DNA of 64,000 nt from Paraburkholderia sp. CNPSo 3272 (GTDB lineage: Bacteria > Pseudomonadota > Gammaproteobacteria > Burkholderiales > Burkholderiaceae). Below, piece by piece: positions 18,363-27,304 of the stretch (its first letter is position 1; each line of letters opens with the position of its first letter). The translations under genes were made by a program, and so were the position numbers. The notes beneath the pieces are model-generated. The model had not been told where the DNA came from. It did no database searches and was given only the letters and a program-made list of their open reading frames with translations. Where the stretch lies: positions 62,001 to 126,000 of the forward strand of contig NZ_JAMBPQ010000005.1 in assembly GCF_024206495.1 (NCBI RefSeq). Direction: 5' to 3'.

Positions 18363-19694
18363 TCAGTGCGCGCCGCTGCGGACCGGATCGTCGGCGAAGG
18401 CGCGGCGCGACGGCTTGTTACGGGCGAGGAACGCAGCGGCGGCGGCAATCAGCGAGGTCACTCCGAGGCCGTAGAGGCCGCCCGTAATCGAGCCCGTATG
18501 CTGTTGAAGATAGCCGAACGTGGCCGGCGCGAAGAACCCGCCCAGGTTGCCCAGCGAATTGATGAGCGCGATCACGCCGGCGGCCACGCGGGTGTCGAGA
18601 TAACCTTGCGGCATCGGCCAGAACAGCGACGATGCCGCCTTGAAGCCGATGGCCGAAAAGCAGATCGCCACGAACGAGAATACCGGGTCCGACGACGTCG
18701 AAGCGAACAGGCCGCAGGCCGCGATCACCAGTGCGACGGCGAGCCACGCCTGCTGGAAGCGGTACTTCGCCGAGAGCAGCGCGAAGCAGTACATCGCGAC
18801 GATGGCGATCATCCACGGAATGGCGTTGTAAAGGCCCACCTGGAAGTCGGTCAGGCCGCCCATCTTGCGGATGATCGTGGGCAGCCAGAACGTAGCCGCG
18901 TAGATCGTTAGCTGAATGGCGAAGTAGAGGAAGCAGAACAGCACGATCTGCGGGTCCTTCAGGAGGCGCAGCACCGGCACGTGCGCGCCCGTGGCGGCTT
19001 CGCGCTCGGCCTGCTCGCGCGCCAGGTACGTTTCGAGCGCGCCCTGCTCATCGCTCGTGAGCCAGTGGGCATCGCGAATGCGCGACTTCAGGAACACCCA
19101 GCTCACGCCGCACAGCACGATGGAAAAGCCGCCTTCGATCAGGAACATCCACTGCCAGCCCGCGAGACCCAGGCCGCGCACGGAAAGCAGCGCACCCGTG
19201 ATCGGACCCGAGAGCACCGAGGCGAACGCCGAGCCCGCGAGAAACACCGCCGCCGCCTTGCCGCGTTCTTTCTGCGGCAGCCACTGCGCGAAGTAATAGA
19301 TCACGCCGGGAAAGAAACCTGCTTCGGCAACGCCCAGCAGAAACCGCAGCACGTAGAACGAGGTGTCGTTGTGCACGAACGCCATGGCGGCCGCCACGAC
19401 GCCCCACGTACCCATGATGCGCGTGAGCCATGCGCGTGCGCCATACTTTTGCATGAGGATGTTGGACGGCACCTCGAAGATCGCATAGCCCACGAAGAAC
19501 AGCCCCGCGCCGAACCCATACGCCGCCGCCGAAAGGCCGATATCGGTTTTCATGTGCGCGCCGGCGAAGCCGACGTTCACACGGTCGATATAGTTGGCGA
19601 TGAACATGATGAGGAAAAGCGGGAGGACGTGCCGCAGGACCTTGGCGCTGGCTGACTCCAGCAGGTCCTCATAACGGTTGGCAGGGACGGACAT
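18363..19694 (-). CDS. MFS transporter for sugar acids (ACS family)
   Basis: A 443-residue, twelve-helix major facilitator. FIANYIDRVNVGFAGAHMK in helix 1 and FEVPSNILMQKYGARAWLTR between helices 2 and 3 are hallmarks of the anion:cation symporter family that includes GudP, GarP and tartrate transporters. As first gene of the operon with lactonase, gudD and kdgD, it most likely imports D-glucarate or galactarate with protons. AAGGAG precedes ATG 19694. An operator-like site lies 55 bases upstream of the start. Confidence 0.88.
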   Translation of the reverse strand: MSVPANRYEDLLESASAKVLRHVLPLFLIMFIANYIDRVNVGFAGAHMKTDIGLSAAAYGFGAGLFFVGYAIFEVPSNILMQKYGARAWLTRIMGTWGVVAAAMAFVHNDTSFYVLRFLLGVAEAGFFPGVIYYFAQWLPQKERGKAAAVFLAGSAFASVLSGPITGALLSVRGLGLAGWQWMFLIEGGFSIVLCGVSWVFLKSRIRDAHWLTSDEQGALETYLAREQAEREAATGAHVPVLRLLKDPQIVLFCFLYFAIQLTIYAATFWLPTIIRKMGGLTDFQVGLYNAIPWMIAIVAMYCFALLSAKYRFQQAWLAVALVIAACGLFASTSSDPVFSFVAICFSAIGFKAASSLFWPMPQGYLDTRVAAGVIALINSLGNLGGFFAPATFGYLQQHTGSITGGLYGLGVTSLIAAAAAFLARNKPSRRAFADDPVRSGAH

Positions 19695-19748
19695 CGGGGT
19701 TGTCTCCTTCAGGCGCGGGCGGCGCTCGGATTAGAGGTATCGTGGTAC

Positions 19749-19761
19749 GTTGTCTGATGAC
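19749..19761. promoter_or_regulatory. Operator-like site upstream of the glucarate transporter
   Basis: GTTGTCTGATGAC matches the pattern GTTGTnnGAyrAC shared with the sites at 19921 and 22432. It lies in the divergent promoter region of the transporter operon. Binding by the local FadR-type regulator is inferred. Confidence 0.5.
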
Positions 19762-19920
19762 ATTTTAGGCTCGCCTCTCGAAGGAGCCAATGTCGTGTTT
19801 ACCCTGCTTTGGAACGGGAATCATAACCGACAAGGCTCGAATTCTCTTGTTTTCAGCGTTTTCTCCGCTGCCAACGCGGTTGCCCGCAGGTGTCCGGTGG
19901 CGACGATCTGGCGTATGATA

Positions 19921-19933
19921 GTTGTACGATGAC
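19921..19933. promoter_or_regulatory. Operator-like site upstream of the dioxovalerate dehydrogenase
   Basis: GTTGTACGATGAC lies 31 bases before ATG 19965 and shares the pattern GTTGTnnGAyrAC with the sites at 19749 and 22432. The position suits repression of the dehydrogenase gene. Confidence 0.5.
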
Positions 19934-19964
19934 TTAACTCAACGCAACGAGACCCGGAGACGAT

Positions 19965-21548
19965 ATGCAAATCACTGGCGACATGCTCATTGGAGGCCGC
20001 GCGGTGCGCGGCTCGGAAAAGCCGCTTGCGGCTTTCAATCCCACGACGGGCGAAGCGATCCCCGCACCGGCCTTCGGCAGCGGCACGGCCGCCGACGTCG
20101 ACGCCGCCTGCAAGCTCGCCGCAGAGGCGTTCGACGCCTACCGCACGCTGCCCCTCGCCGTGCGCGCGGCGTTCCTCGAACGTATCGCCGACGGCATCGC
20201 CGCGCTCGGCGACGCGCTCACCGAACGCGCCCACGCGGAAACCGGCCTGCCCAAGGCGCGCCTGGAAGGCGAGCGCGGCCGCACCGTCGGCCAACTCAAG
20301 CTGTTCGCACAGGAAGTGCGCCAGGGACTGTGGCTCACGCCCACGCTCGACACCGCCCTGCCCGAACGCAAGCCGCTGCCGCGCGCCGACCTGCGTCTGC
20401 AGAAAATCGCGCTCGGCCCGGTCGCCGTGTTCGGCGCGAGCAACTTCCCGCTCGCGTTCTCGGTGGCGGGCGGCGACACGGCCGCGGCGCTGGCGGCGGG
20501 CTGCCCGGTCATCGTCAAGGCGCACGGCGCGCACCTCGGCACCTCGGAGATGGTGGGCCGCGTGATCCAGCAGGCCGTGCAGGAGATGGGGCTGCCCGAG
20601 GGCGTGTTCTCGCTCATCGTCGGCGCGGGGCGCACCGTGGGCGAGGCGCTCGTCGCGCATCCGGCCATCAAGGCCGTGGGCTTCACCGGCTCGCGCGCGG
20701 GCGGCACGGCGCTCGTGCGCATCGCCGCGAACCGGCCCGAGCCGATTCCCGTCTACGCGGAAATGAGCAGCATCAATCCCGTGTTCCTGCTGCCCGAGGC
20801 GCTCGCGGCGCGCGGCGCGGCGATCGCGCAGGGTTTCGTCGATTCGCTCGTGCTCGGCGCGGGTCAGTTCTGCACGAATCCGGGTCTGGCGATCGGCATC
20901 GAGGGCCCGGCACTCGACCAGTTCGCGCAGGCCGCTGCGCAGGCGCTAGGTATCAAGCCCGCGCAGACCATGCTCACGTCGGGCATCCATGCGGCGTATG
21001 AAGAAGGCGCGCGGCGCCTTGCCGAAACGCAGGGCGTGAGCGCGCTCGCGCAAGGCCAGGGCGCGAGCGGCCCGAACCAGGCGTTCGCCGCCCTCTTCGT
21101 GACGGATGCGCAAACCTTCCTCGCGCAGCCCGCCCTCGAAGACGAAGTGTTCGGCCCGGCCTCGACGCTCGTGCGCTGCAAGGACGAGGCCGAACTGCTC
21201 GCCGTGGCCGAGCACTTCGCGGGGCAGCTCACCGCGACGATCCAGATGGACCGCACCGACCTGCCCGCCGCGATGCGCCTCTTGCCGATCCTCGAGCGCA
21301 AGGCCGGCCGCCTGCTCGTGAACGGCTTCCCGACCGGCGTGGAGGTCACGCACGCAATGGTGCACGGCGGCCCGTTCCCGGCCACCTCCGATAGCCGCGC
21401 GACCTCGGTAGGCACGAGCGCGATGGAGCGCTTCTTGCGCCCGGTGTGTTATCAGGACTTCCCGGCCGAGCTGCTGCCGCAGGCGCTGGCTGACGCCAAT
21501 CCGCTCGACCTCTGGCGGCGCAAGAATGGCGAAATGGTGCGAGGCTGA
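19965..21548 (+). CDS. 2,5-dioxovalerate (alpha-ketoglutarate semialdehyde) dehydrogenase
   Basis: A 527-residue aldehyde dehydrogenase that oxidises 2,5-dioxovalerate to 2-oxoglutarate, the last step of glucarate breakdown. The N-terminus [20 protein letters not shown] and the segments [31 protein letters not shown] and GFTGSRAGG match the KGSA dehydrogenase branch. The nucleophilic cysteine is in [10 protein letters not shown]. Its length is normal for this NADP-preferring branch. It is divergent from the transporter operon and convergent with the regulator. Confidence 0.93.
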   Translation: MQITGDMLIGGRAVRGSEKPLAAFNPTTGEAIPAPAFGSGTAADVDAACKLAAEAFDAYRTLPLAVRAAFLERIADGIAALGDALTERAHAETGLPKARLEGERGRTVGQLKLFAQEVRQGLWLTPTLDTALPERKPLPRADLRLQKIALGPVAVFGASNFPLAFSVAGGDTAAALAAGCPVIVKAHGAHLGTSEMVGRVIQQAVQEMGLPEGVFSLIVGAGRTVGEALVAHPAIKAVGFTGSRAGGTALVRIAANRPEPIPVYAEMSSINPVFLLPEALAARGAAIAQGFVDSLVLGAGQFCTNPGLAIGIEGPALDQFAQAAAQALGIKPAQTMLTSGIHAAYEEGARRLAETQGVSALAQGQGASGPNQAFAALFVTDAQTFLAQPALEDEVFGPASTLVRCKDEAELLAVAEHFAGQLTATIQMDRTDLPAAMRLLPILERKAGRLLVNGFPTGVEVTHAMVHGGPFPATSDSRATSVGTSAMERFLRPVCYQDFPAELLPQALADANPLDLWRRKNGEMVRG

Positions 21549-21583
21549 GTTAGCTCGGTATCGCCTTGCGCGCATCGCAAATG

Positions 21584-21622
21584 AAAACAGCGGCTGCAGT
21601 TCAACCTGCAGCCACTGTTTTT
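21584..21622. terminator. Bidirectional terminator between the dehydrogenase and regulator
   Basis: AAAACAG plus GGCTGCAG (21584-21599) pairs with CTGCAGCC plus CTGTTTT (21606-21621), with one internal C-A mismatch. T-runs lie on both strands. It separates two convergent genes. Confidence 0.75.
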
Positions 21623-21638
21623 CCATGCATGCTACGCG

Positions 21639-22379
21639 CTACGCCTTGTCGCCCGACTCCGCCGCCGCTCGGCGCAGCCGCTCGCGGCTGCTCGAAAGGT
21701 GCATGCGCATGGCCGCGCGGGCGCCTTCGGGATCGTGCCGGGCGATGGCGTCGAAGATGCTCTCGTGCTCGCGGTTCACCAGTTCGGCGTAAGCCTGCGG
21801 ATCGCGATGCGCAATGCCGGCCGAATCGACGCGACGGCGCGGGATCAGCGCCGCGCCCATCTGCGTGAGGATGTCGACGAAATAACGGTTGCCCGTGGCG
21901 CGCGCCACCGAGATGTGGAATTCGAGGTCGGCGCCCGAGCTGTCGCCGCCCGTGCGGATGACGACGTCGAGCGTGTCGAGCGCGGCGCGCATGCCGGCCA
22001 GATCGCGCTCGCTCGCACGCTGGGCGGCAAGGCCCGCGGCTTCCGTTTCCAGACTGATGCGCAGTTCCAGCACGGAAAGCACATCGTCCAGCGTGCTGGC
22101 CGGGACGACGTCGAGATCGAGCGGCTCGCGGCGCGGCTCCAGCACGAAGCTGCCTATACCGTGACGCGTTTCGATCACCGACATGGCCTGCAGACGCGAG
22201 ATGGCCTCGCGCACCACCGTGCGGCTCACACCTAGTTGCGTCATGAGATTGCTTTCGGTGGGCAATTTGTCGCCGGGCTTCAGTGCGCGTGTGGCGATCT
22301 GCTCGCTGATGAAGTTGACGACCTGCTCGGCGAGATTGCGGCTACGCGCGGCGATGGGCGTGGCAAGCGACTCCGCCAT
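21639..22379 (-). CDS. FadR-subfamily GntR regulator of glucarate catabolism
   Basis: A 246-residue regulator. Residues about 14-80 form the GntR winged helix (KPGDKLPTESNLMTQLGVSR, then VVREAISRLQAMSVIETRHG). The rest is the all-helical FCD effector domain with the metal/ligand-binding residues in DLEFHISVARATGNR and NREHESIFDAIARHD. Position beside the pathway and three matching operator-like sites, one at its own promoter, suggest it is a glucarate- or intermediate-responsive autoregulated repressor. AAGGAG precedes ATG 22379. Confidence 0.9.
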   Translation of the reverse strand: MAESLATPIAARSRNLAEQVVNFISEQIATRALKPGDKLPTESNLMTQLGVSRTVVREAISRLQAMSVIETRHGIGSFVLEPRREPLDLDVVPASTLDDVLSVLELRISLETEAAGLAAQRASERDLAGMRAALDTLDVVIRTGGDSSGADLEFHISVARATGNRYFVDILTQMGAALIPRRRVDSAGIAHRDPQAYAELVNREHESIFDAIARHDPEGARAAMRMHLSSSRERLRRAAAESGDKA

Positions 22380-22431
22380 GTGGATCTCCTTGGCTCGATA
22401 TGCGTGCGTAAGTCATGTCATTCCATTATAC

Positions 22432-22444
22432 GTTGTCGGACAAC
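22432..22444. promoter_or_regulatory. Palindromic operator in front of the FadR-type regulator
   Basis: GTTGTC-G-GACAAC is a perfect six-base inverted repeat around one base. It lies 53 bases upstream of the regulator start and resembles the sites at 19749 and 19921. Autoregulation is inferred. Confidence 0.6.
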
Positions 22445-22818
22445 CGCCGGAAAAGCGCGCTCGCTTGCGACTGAGGACATCCTACGACCGCATGATGGAC
22501 GCCAGCCGTGCAGGCCCGGCCACCACACGAAATCGCTCCGTGAACGATCCTTATTTTATTTCGCATTCCGATGCAATTCGCGCCGCGCCGACCCGCAGGG
22601 AGAAGCGCACATCGTTGTGTTAGCAAACATATCGCGCTGCAATAATCCGGCAGATTTATTTGCACATCCTGGCTGCACAAGTCGGCGTTCTCCGATAATC
22701 TCCTCGAAAAGGTGCGCGCCCGACCGTCTTGGACAATGAGAATCCCCCACGGACGACGCCTCAACTGATATCGAATCGCAACGCGTTTGTGTCGTTACCA
22801 TCCGCAACGAGGGAATCA
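22445..22818. other. Intergenic region upstream of the oxidase operon
   Basis: A 374-base gap between the regulator promoter and the first cytochrome gene. It is less GC-rich around 22540-22690, consistent with the promoter of the plus-strand operon. No gene, repeat or stable hairpin was recognised. Confidence 0.45.
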
Positions 22819-23517
22819 TTGAGAACCCGCATCGTCCTCCTCATCCTTGCGCTCGCGCTGCCATGGGCGCCGCTCCTCGCGGCGCCGCCCGCCGAGCCCG
22901 CGCCTGACACAATGCAGGCCCGCGTGATGGGTTGCGCGGCCTGTCACGGCGCACACGGCGAAGGCACCGACAACGACTACTTCCCACGTCTCGCGGGCAA
23001 GCCGGCGGGCTATCTGTTCAACCAGCTCGTCGCCTTCCGCGACGGCGGCCGCAGCTACCCGCCCATGAACTATCTGCTGGCGTATCTGCCCGACGCCTAC
23101 CTCAAGCAGATCGCGGAATTCTTCTCGCAGCAGCACCCGCCCTATCCGCCGCCCGCCAAACCCACGGTCGACGCGGCCACGCTCGCGCTCGGTAAAACGC
23201 TCGTCATGAACGGCGACAGCAAACGTAACGTGCCCGCCTGCGCAGGCTGCCACGGCGCCTCGCTCACAGGCATGCAGCCGACCATTCCGGGCCTCGTGGG
23301 CCTGCATGCAAACTACATCAGTGCGCAGCTCGGCGCGTTCCGCTATGGCACGCGCCGAGCTGCCGCGCCCGACTGCATGCACGACATCGCCACCCGGCTC
23401 GCCGACCGCGACATCACCGCGATCGCGGCCTGGCTCTCGTCGCAACCCGCGCCCGCCGATACGACGCCAGCGGCGGCCTCGCCGCTGCCGCTCGCGTGCG
23501 GCAGCGTCCATAACTAG
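22819..23517 (+). CDS. Di-haem cytochrome c (c4-like)
   Basis: A 232-residue exported cytochrome with two haem-binding motifs, CAACH and CAGCH, spaced as in cytochrome c4-type tandem domains. A hydrophobic signal sequence (IVLLILALALPWAPLLAA) starts the protein. The TTG codon at 22819 with a GAGGGA ribosome site is preferred to ATG 22729, which would put about 30 polar residues before the signal. It opens the oxidase operon and probably delivers electrons to the oxidase. Confidence 0.8.
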   Translation: MRTRIVLLILALALPWAPLLAAPPAEPAPDTMQARVMGCAACHGAHGEGTDNDYFPRLAGKPAGYLFNQLVAFRDGGRSYPPMNYLLAYLPDAYLKQIAEFFSQQHPPYPPPAKPTVDAATLALGKTLVMNGDSKRNVPACAGCHGASLTGMQPTIPGLVGLHANYISAQLGAFRYGTRRAAAPDCMHDIATRLADRDITAIAAWLSSQPAPADTTPAAASPLPLACGSVHN

Positions 23518-23530
23518 CCGGGGCCTCGAC

Positions 23531-24895
23531 GTGCGCAGACTTCGATCCCTTCTCCCGTCATCGTCAAAGCCACTCGCGGCGCGTCTTTCGCTCGCGGCCG
23601 CCGCGCTTTGCGTGGGCGCGGCCACGGCGCTCGCGCAAACGGCCGCGCCCAGCGCCAACGCAGCGAACGCGGCAAGCGCCGCCGCAGCGGCTGCCGCGGC
23701 CAACGCGAAGCCGGTGGCGAGCAACGCCGAACTGATCGCGCGCGGCGAATATCTCGCGCGCGCCGGCGACTGCATCGCGTGCCATACGGTGCCTTCGGAG
23801 CAGATGTTCGGCGGCGGCCGCCCGATGGAAACACCGTTCGGCACCCTCTACACGCCGAACATCTCGTCGGACAAGACCTTCGGCATCGGCTCGTGGACCC
23901 CCGACGAGTTCTACCGCATGCTGCACGATGGCAAATCGCGCGACGGCACGCTGCTCTATCCGGCCATGCCGTTCGCGTCGTACACCAAGGTCACGCGCGC
24001 GGACTCGGACGCGATTTTCGCGTACCTGCTTTCCACCCAGCCCGTGCACAAGGAGAACCGCCCGCACGACCTGCGCTTCCCGTATAACAAGCGCGCGCTG
24101 CTGCTTGGCTGGCGCACGCTGTTCTTCCGCCAGGGCGAGTTCAAGCCCGACCCGAAGCAGTCCGCCGAATGGAATCGCGGCGCCTATCTCGTGGAAGGCC
24201 TCGGCCACTGCACGATGTGCCACACGGCGATCAACGCGCTCGGCGGCAACTCGGCTTCGAAGGAGTTCCAGGGCGGCCTGATTCCCGTGCAGAACTGGTA
24301 CGCGCCCTCGCTCACGTCGAACCGCGAAGCGGGCCTTGGGGACTGGAGCATCGAGGACATCGTCGATCTGCTGCACGCGGGCGTGTCCAAACGCGGCGCC
24401 GTGTACGGGCCGATGGCCGAGGTGGTCTACGACAGCTTCCAGTACCTCACCGAAGACGACGTGCGCGCCGTGGCCGTGTATCTGAAGTCGCTGCCGGGCC
24501 ATAACAACGAAGTCGACAAGTCGCCCAAGAGCACCTTCGCAACGGAGGAAGCCGCCCGCCTCGTGCCGCTCGGCAAGAAGATCTACGAGTCGCAGTGCGC
24601 GGTGTGCCACGCGACCGAAGGCCAGGGCAAGCCGCCGCATTTCCCGCCGCTCGCCGACAACCAGTCGATTCAGATGAATTCGGCCGTGAACCCCATCCGC
24701 ATGGTGCTCAACGGCGGCTATGCGCCGGGCACGCGCAAGAACCCCATGCCCTACGGCATGCCGCCCTTCGCGCAGTCGCTCTCTGATGAAGAAGTGGCGG
24801 CCGTGGTCACCTATATCCGCACGGCGTGGGGCAATCACGGCACGCCGATTTCCGAGCACGAAGTGAACGCGCTGCGTTCCGCGCCGCTTTTCTGA
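23531..24895 (+). CDS. Tri-haem cytochrome c, alcohol-dehydrogenase-type
   Basis: A 454-residue protein from GTG 23531 with three haem motifs, CIACH, CTMCH and CAVCH. The architecture matches the membrane-anchored cytochrome subunit of periplasmic alcohol and gluconate dehydrogenases. A signal sequence is followed by an Ala/Asn-rich linker (residues about 45-65) before the first domain. No dehydrogenase subunit lies beside it, so here it probably relays electrons between the quinol or a periplasmic donor and the ba3 oxidase. It starts 13 bases after the previous gene. The exact start is uncertain because the ribosome site is weak. Confidence 0.82.
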   Translation: MRRLRSLLPSSSKPLAARLSLAAAALCVGAATALAQTAAPSANAANAASAAAAAAAANAKPVASNAELIARGEYLARAGDCIACHTVPSEQMFGGGRPMETPFGTLYTPNISSDKTFGIGSWTPDEFYRMLHDGKSRDGTLLYPAMPFASYTKVTRADSDAIFAYLLSTQPVHKENRPHDLRFPYNKRALLLGWRTLFFRQGEFKPDPKQSAEWNRGAYLVEGLGHCTMCHTAINALGGNSASKEFQGGLIPVQNWYAPSLTSNREAGLGDWSIEDIVDLLHAGVSKRGAVYGPMAEVVYDSFQYLTEDDVRAVAVYLKSLPGHNNEVDKSPKSTFATEEAARLVPLGKKIYESQCAVCHATEGQGKPPHFPPLADNQSIQMNSAVNPIRMVLNGGYAPGTRKNPMPYGMPPFAQSLSDEEVAAVVTYIRTAWGNHGTPISEHEVNALRSAPLF

Positions 24896-24902
24896 GGCTG
24901 CG

Positions 24903-25085
24903 ATGATCGAGACTCCCGTACCCGAACAACCGGGCGAGCGCCCGCAACACGAACAGGTCGACGAGATCGTGGCCGGCGGCCCGGGCGGCGCGCTCGCGAT
25001 AGCGGGCATTGCCACGGCGATCGTGGCCGCGCTCTGGTTCATCTTCTACTTCGTCGTGTTCCTGCCGCGCGGCGTCATCCAATAG
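24903..25085 (+). CDS. Small single-helix membrane protein of the oxidase operon
   Basis: A 60-residue protein with a polar, proline/glutamate-rich N-terminus and one membrane helix (ALAIAGIATAIVAALWFIFY). It lies seven bases after the tri-haem cytochrome and 28 bases before oxidase subunit II. Small one-helix subunits (IIa) are known in ba3-type oxidases, and this position suits such a role. Homology to a named family was not established. Confidence 0.7.
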   Translation: MIETPVPEQPGERPQHEQVDEIVAGGPGGALAIAGIATAIVAALWFIFYFVVFLPRGVIQ

Positions 25086-25113
25086 CTCAGACAGACACGA
25101 AAAGGCCGGCCTC

Positions 25114-25689
25114 ATGTCGAATCCGCTCGATAACCATGCCAGTGCCGAAGTCGCCGCGCGCGTCGAGCGCCGCTGGGCGACGCTCATGGTGGCGTTCGTC
25201 TCCCTGCTCGTGGCCGTGGTGGTGTTCACGGGCCTGCACTGGGCCATGATGCCGCCCTCGCGCGTGGAGCTCGTCAATCCGCAAACGCTGCACCTGTCCG
25301 GCGAATTCGTCGAGTCGAACCTCGGCAGCGCCGTGGAAACCGACGGCTCCGTGACGGTGCGCATTCTCGCCCAACAATATTCGTTCACGCCGCAGTGCAT
25401 TCTCGTCCCGGCGAACACGCCCATTACGTTCCGCGCGACGAGCGCCGATGTCGTGCACGGCTTTCTGGTCACGGATACCAACCTGAACTCGATGGTCGAA
25501 CCGGGCTACATCTCGACGTTCCGCACGACCTTCGACAAACCCTCCGACCACCTCATGCCGTGCCACGAATACTGCGGCACGGGCCACCAGGGCATGTGGG
25601 CCCACGTGAAGGTCATCGACCGCGATGCCTTCATGCAGATGGCGAACCAGCCAGGCAATTCAGCGCGGAGACTCAGCTGTGTTAAATAA
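25114..25689 (+). CDS. Cytochrome c oxidase subunit II, ba3-type, CuA-binding
   Basis: A 191-residue protein with one N-terminal membrane helix (ATLMVAFVSLLVAVVVFTGL) and a cupredoxin domain outside. The CuA ligands are intact: His in VVHGFLVTD and the cluster PCHEYCGTGHQGMW, which supplies two Cys, a His and a Met. A single helix and this short length are typical of the ba3 branch. Its 3' end overlaps the GTG start of subunit I, implying translational coupling. Confidence 0.92.
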   Translation: MSNPLDNHASAEVAARVERRWATLMVAFVSLLVAVVVFTGLHWAMMPPSRVELVNPQTLHLSGEFVESNLGSAVETDGSVTVRILAQQYSFTPQCILVPANTPITFRATSADVVHGFLVTDTNLNSMVEPGYISTFRTTFDKPSDHLMPCHEYCGTGHQGMWAHVKVIDRDAFMQMANQPGNSARRLSCVK

Positions 25690-27304
25690 CAAGCGACTCG
25701 TACTCGCCCACTTCTGGCTCGCGTTCATCGTCTTCGGCGTGGCGCTGCTGCTCGGCGCGTGGCAGATGTTCGTGCGCAGCCCGCTGCACCCGTGGCTCAA
25801 CGACCCCGAGCTGTACTACCGCTCGGTCACGGAGCACGGCACCGTGATGGGTTATGTGTTTCCCACACTCATCGCTATGGGCTTCGGCTACGCGGTCAGC
25901 GAACTCGCGCTCAAGCGCCCGCTCGTGGGCGTGAAGTGGGCCTGGCTCGGCTTCATCCTGCTCGCGCTCGGCGCCGTCACGGCCTCGGTGCCCGTTGCGC
26001 TCGGGCTCGCTTCCGTGCTCTACACGTTCTACCCGCCGATGATCGGCAACGTGTTCTATTACCTGGGCGTCGTGCTCGTCGTGGTGGGCTCGTGGGTCTG
26101 GGTCGCGCTGATGGGCGTGAACACCGCGAAATGGAAGCGCGAGAATCGCGGCAAACCGCTGCCCCTCGCCATGTTCGCGACCACCGCCGGCGCGTATCTT
26201 TGGGGCTGGACCGCGGTGGGCGCGGCCATCGAAGTGCTGTTCCAGATCCTGCCCGTGGCCTTCGGCTGGCGCAATACGATCGACGCGGGTCTCGCGCGCG
26301 TGTTCTTCTCCTGGACGCTGCACGCCATCGTCTATTTCTGGCTCGTGCCCGCCTATATCGCCTATTACACGATCGTCCCGCGCGCGATCGGCGGCCGGCT
26401 CTACAGTGACGTGATGGGGCGCATCTCGTTCATCCTGTTTCTCGTGGTGGCCATGCCGATCGGCCTGCACCACCTCTTCACCGATCCGCAGGTGGGCTCG
26501 GGCTTCAAGTTCGTGCAGTCGGTGTTCACGGCGCTCGTCTCGGTGCCGACACTGCTCACCGTGTTCACGATCAGCGCGTCGGTCGAGATCGCCGGGCGGC
26601 TGCGCGGCGGCAAGGGCCCGTTCGGCTGGATCGCCAGGCTGCCGTGGCAGAACCCGCAAATGCTGGCCGTGGCGTTCTCGTTCGTCATGCTCGGCTTCGG
26701 CGGCGCGGGCGGCCTCATCAACATGAGCTACCAGCTCGACCAGTCCGTGCACAACACGCAGTGGATCACGGGCCACTTTCATCTGATCTACGGCGGCGCG
26801 ATAGTCATCATGTATTTCGCCATCGCCTACGACCTGTGGCCGCAGATCACGGGCCGCGCGCTCAACAACTGGCGCCTCATGCGCTGGCAGTTGTGGCTGT
26901 GGTTCATCGGCATGATCGTGACGACCTTCCCGTGGCACCTGGTCGGCCTCATGGGCATGCCGCGGCGCATGGCCTATTACGACTACAGCGACCCGGCGCT
27001 CGCGGGCCAGGGCGCGCTCGTGGTGCTCTCGGCCATTGGCGGACTGATCCTCGTGATCTCGGCGGTGCTGTTCTTTACGGTGCTGCTCCAGGGGCATCGC
27101 AGCGAGGCGGCCGCGCCAGAGGAATATCGCTTCAGCAAGCCGGTGCACGAGTCGGCCACGCTGCCGGCGGCGCTCAATAGCTTCGGGCTGTGGGTCGTGC
27201 TGATGATCGCCCTCACGATCACCAACTACGGCTATCCGATCGCGCAACTGCTGGCGACGCCCGAAACGGCCGTGCCCGCGATCCCGATTGGAGCGCAGCG
27301 ATGA
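25679..27304 (+). CDS. Cytochrome c oxidase subunit I, ba3-type
   Basis: A 541-residue haem-copper oxidase core that reduces oxygen to water in the inner membrane. The low-spin haem ligand is in VTEHGTVMG. The CuB site is WTLHAIVYFW, where the His and the Tyr four residues later would form the cross-linked pair, plus the His pair in GLHHLFTDP. TGHFHLIYG carries the two C-terminal haem histidines. The HxxxY spacing and the lack of A-type D-channel motifs place it in the B (ba3) family. The start is GTG 25679; the stop overlaps the next ATG as ATGA. Confidence 0.93.
   Translation: MLNNKRLVLAHFWLAFIVFGVALLLGAWQMFVRSPLHPWLNDPELYYRSVTEHGTVMGYVFPTLIAMGFGYAVSELALKRPLVGVKWAWLGFILLALGAVTASVPVALGLASVLYTFYPPMIGNVFYYLGVVLVVVGSWVWVALMGVNTAKWKRENRGKPLPLAMFATTAGAYLWGWTAVGAAIEVLFQILPVAFGWRNTIDAGLARVFFSWTLHAIVYFWLVPAYIAYYTIVPRAIGGRLYSDVMGRISFILFLVVAMPIGLHHLFTDPQVGSGFKFVQSVFTALVSVPTLLTVFTISASVEIAGRLRGGKGPFGWIARLPWQNPQMLAVAFSFVMLGFGGAGGLINMSYQLDQSVHNTQWITGHFHLIYGGAIVIMYFAIAYDLWPQITGRALNNWRLMRWQLWLWFIGMIVTTFPWHLVGLMGMPRRMAYYDYSDPALAGQGALVVLSAIGGLILVISAVLFFTVLLQGHRSEAAAPEEYRFSKPVHESATLPAALNSFGLWVVLMIALTITNYGYPIAQLLATPETAVPAIPIGAQR

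Noticed and set aside
15804..18911. A 1035-codon open frame antisense to the glucarate genes
   Set aside because: It is the complement of gudD, the lactonase and part of the transporter. Its product is rich in Arg, His and Ala with no family motif, as expected from the third-position GC bias of real genes on the other strand.
23650..23720. A repeat tract in the Ala/Asn-rich linker of the tri-haem cytochrome
   Set aside because: It is a low-complexity periplasmic linker after the signal peptide, common in high-GC exported proteins.
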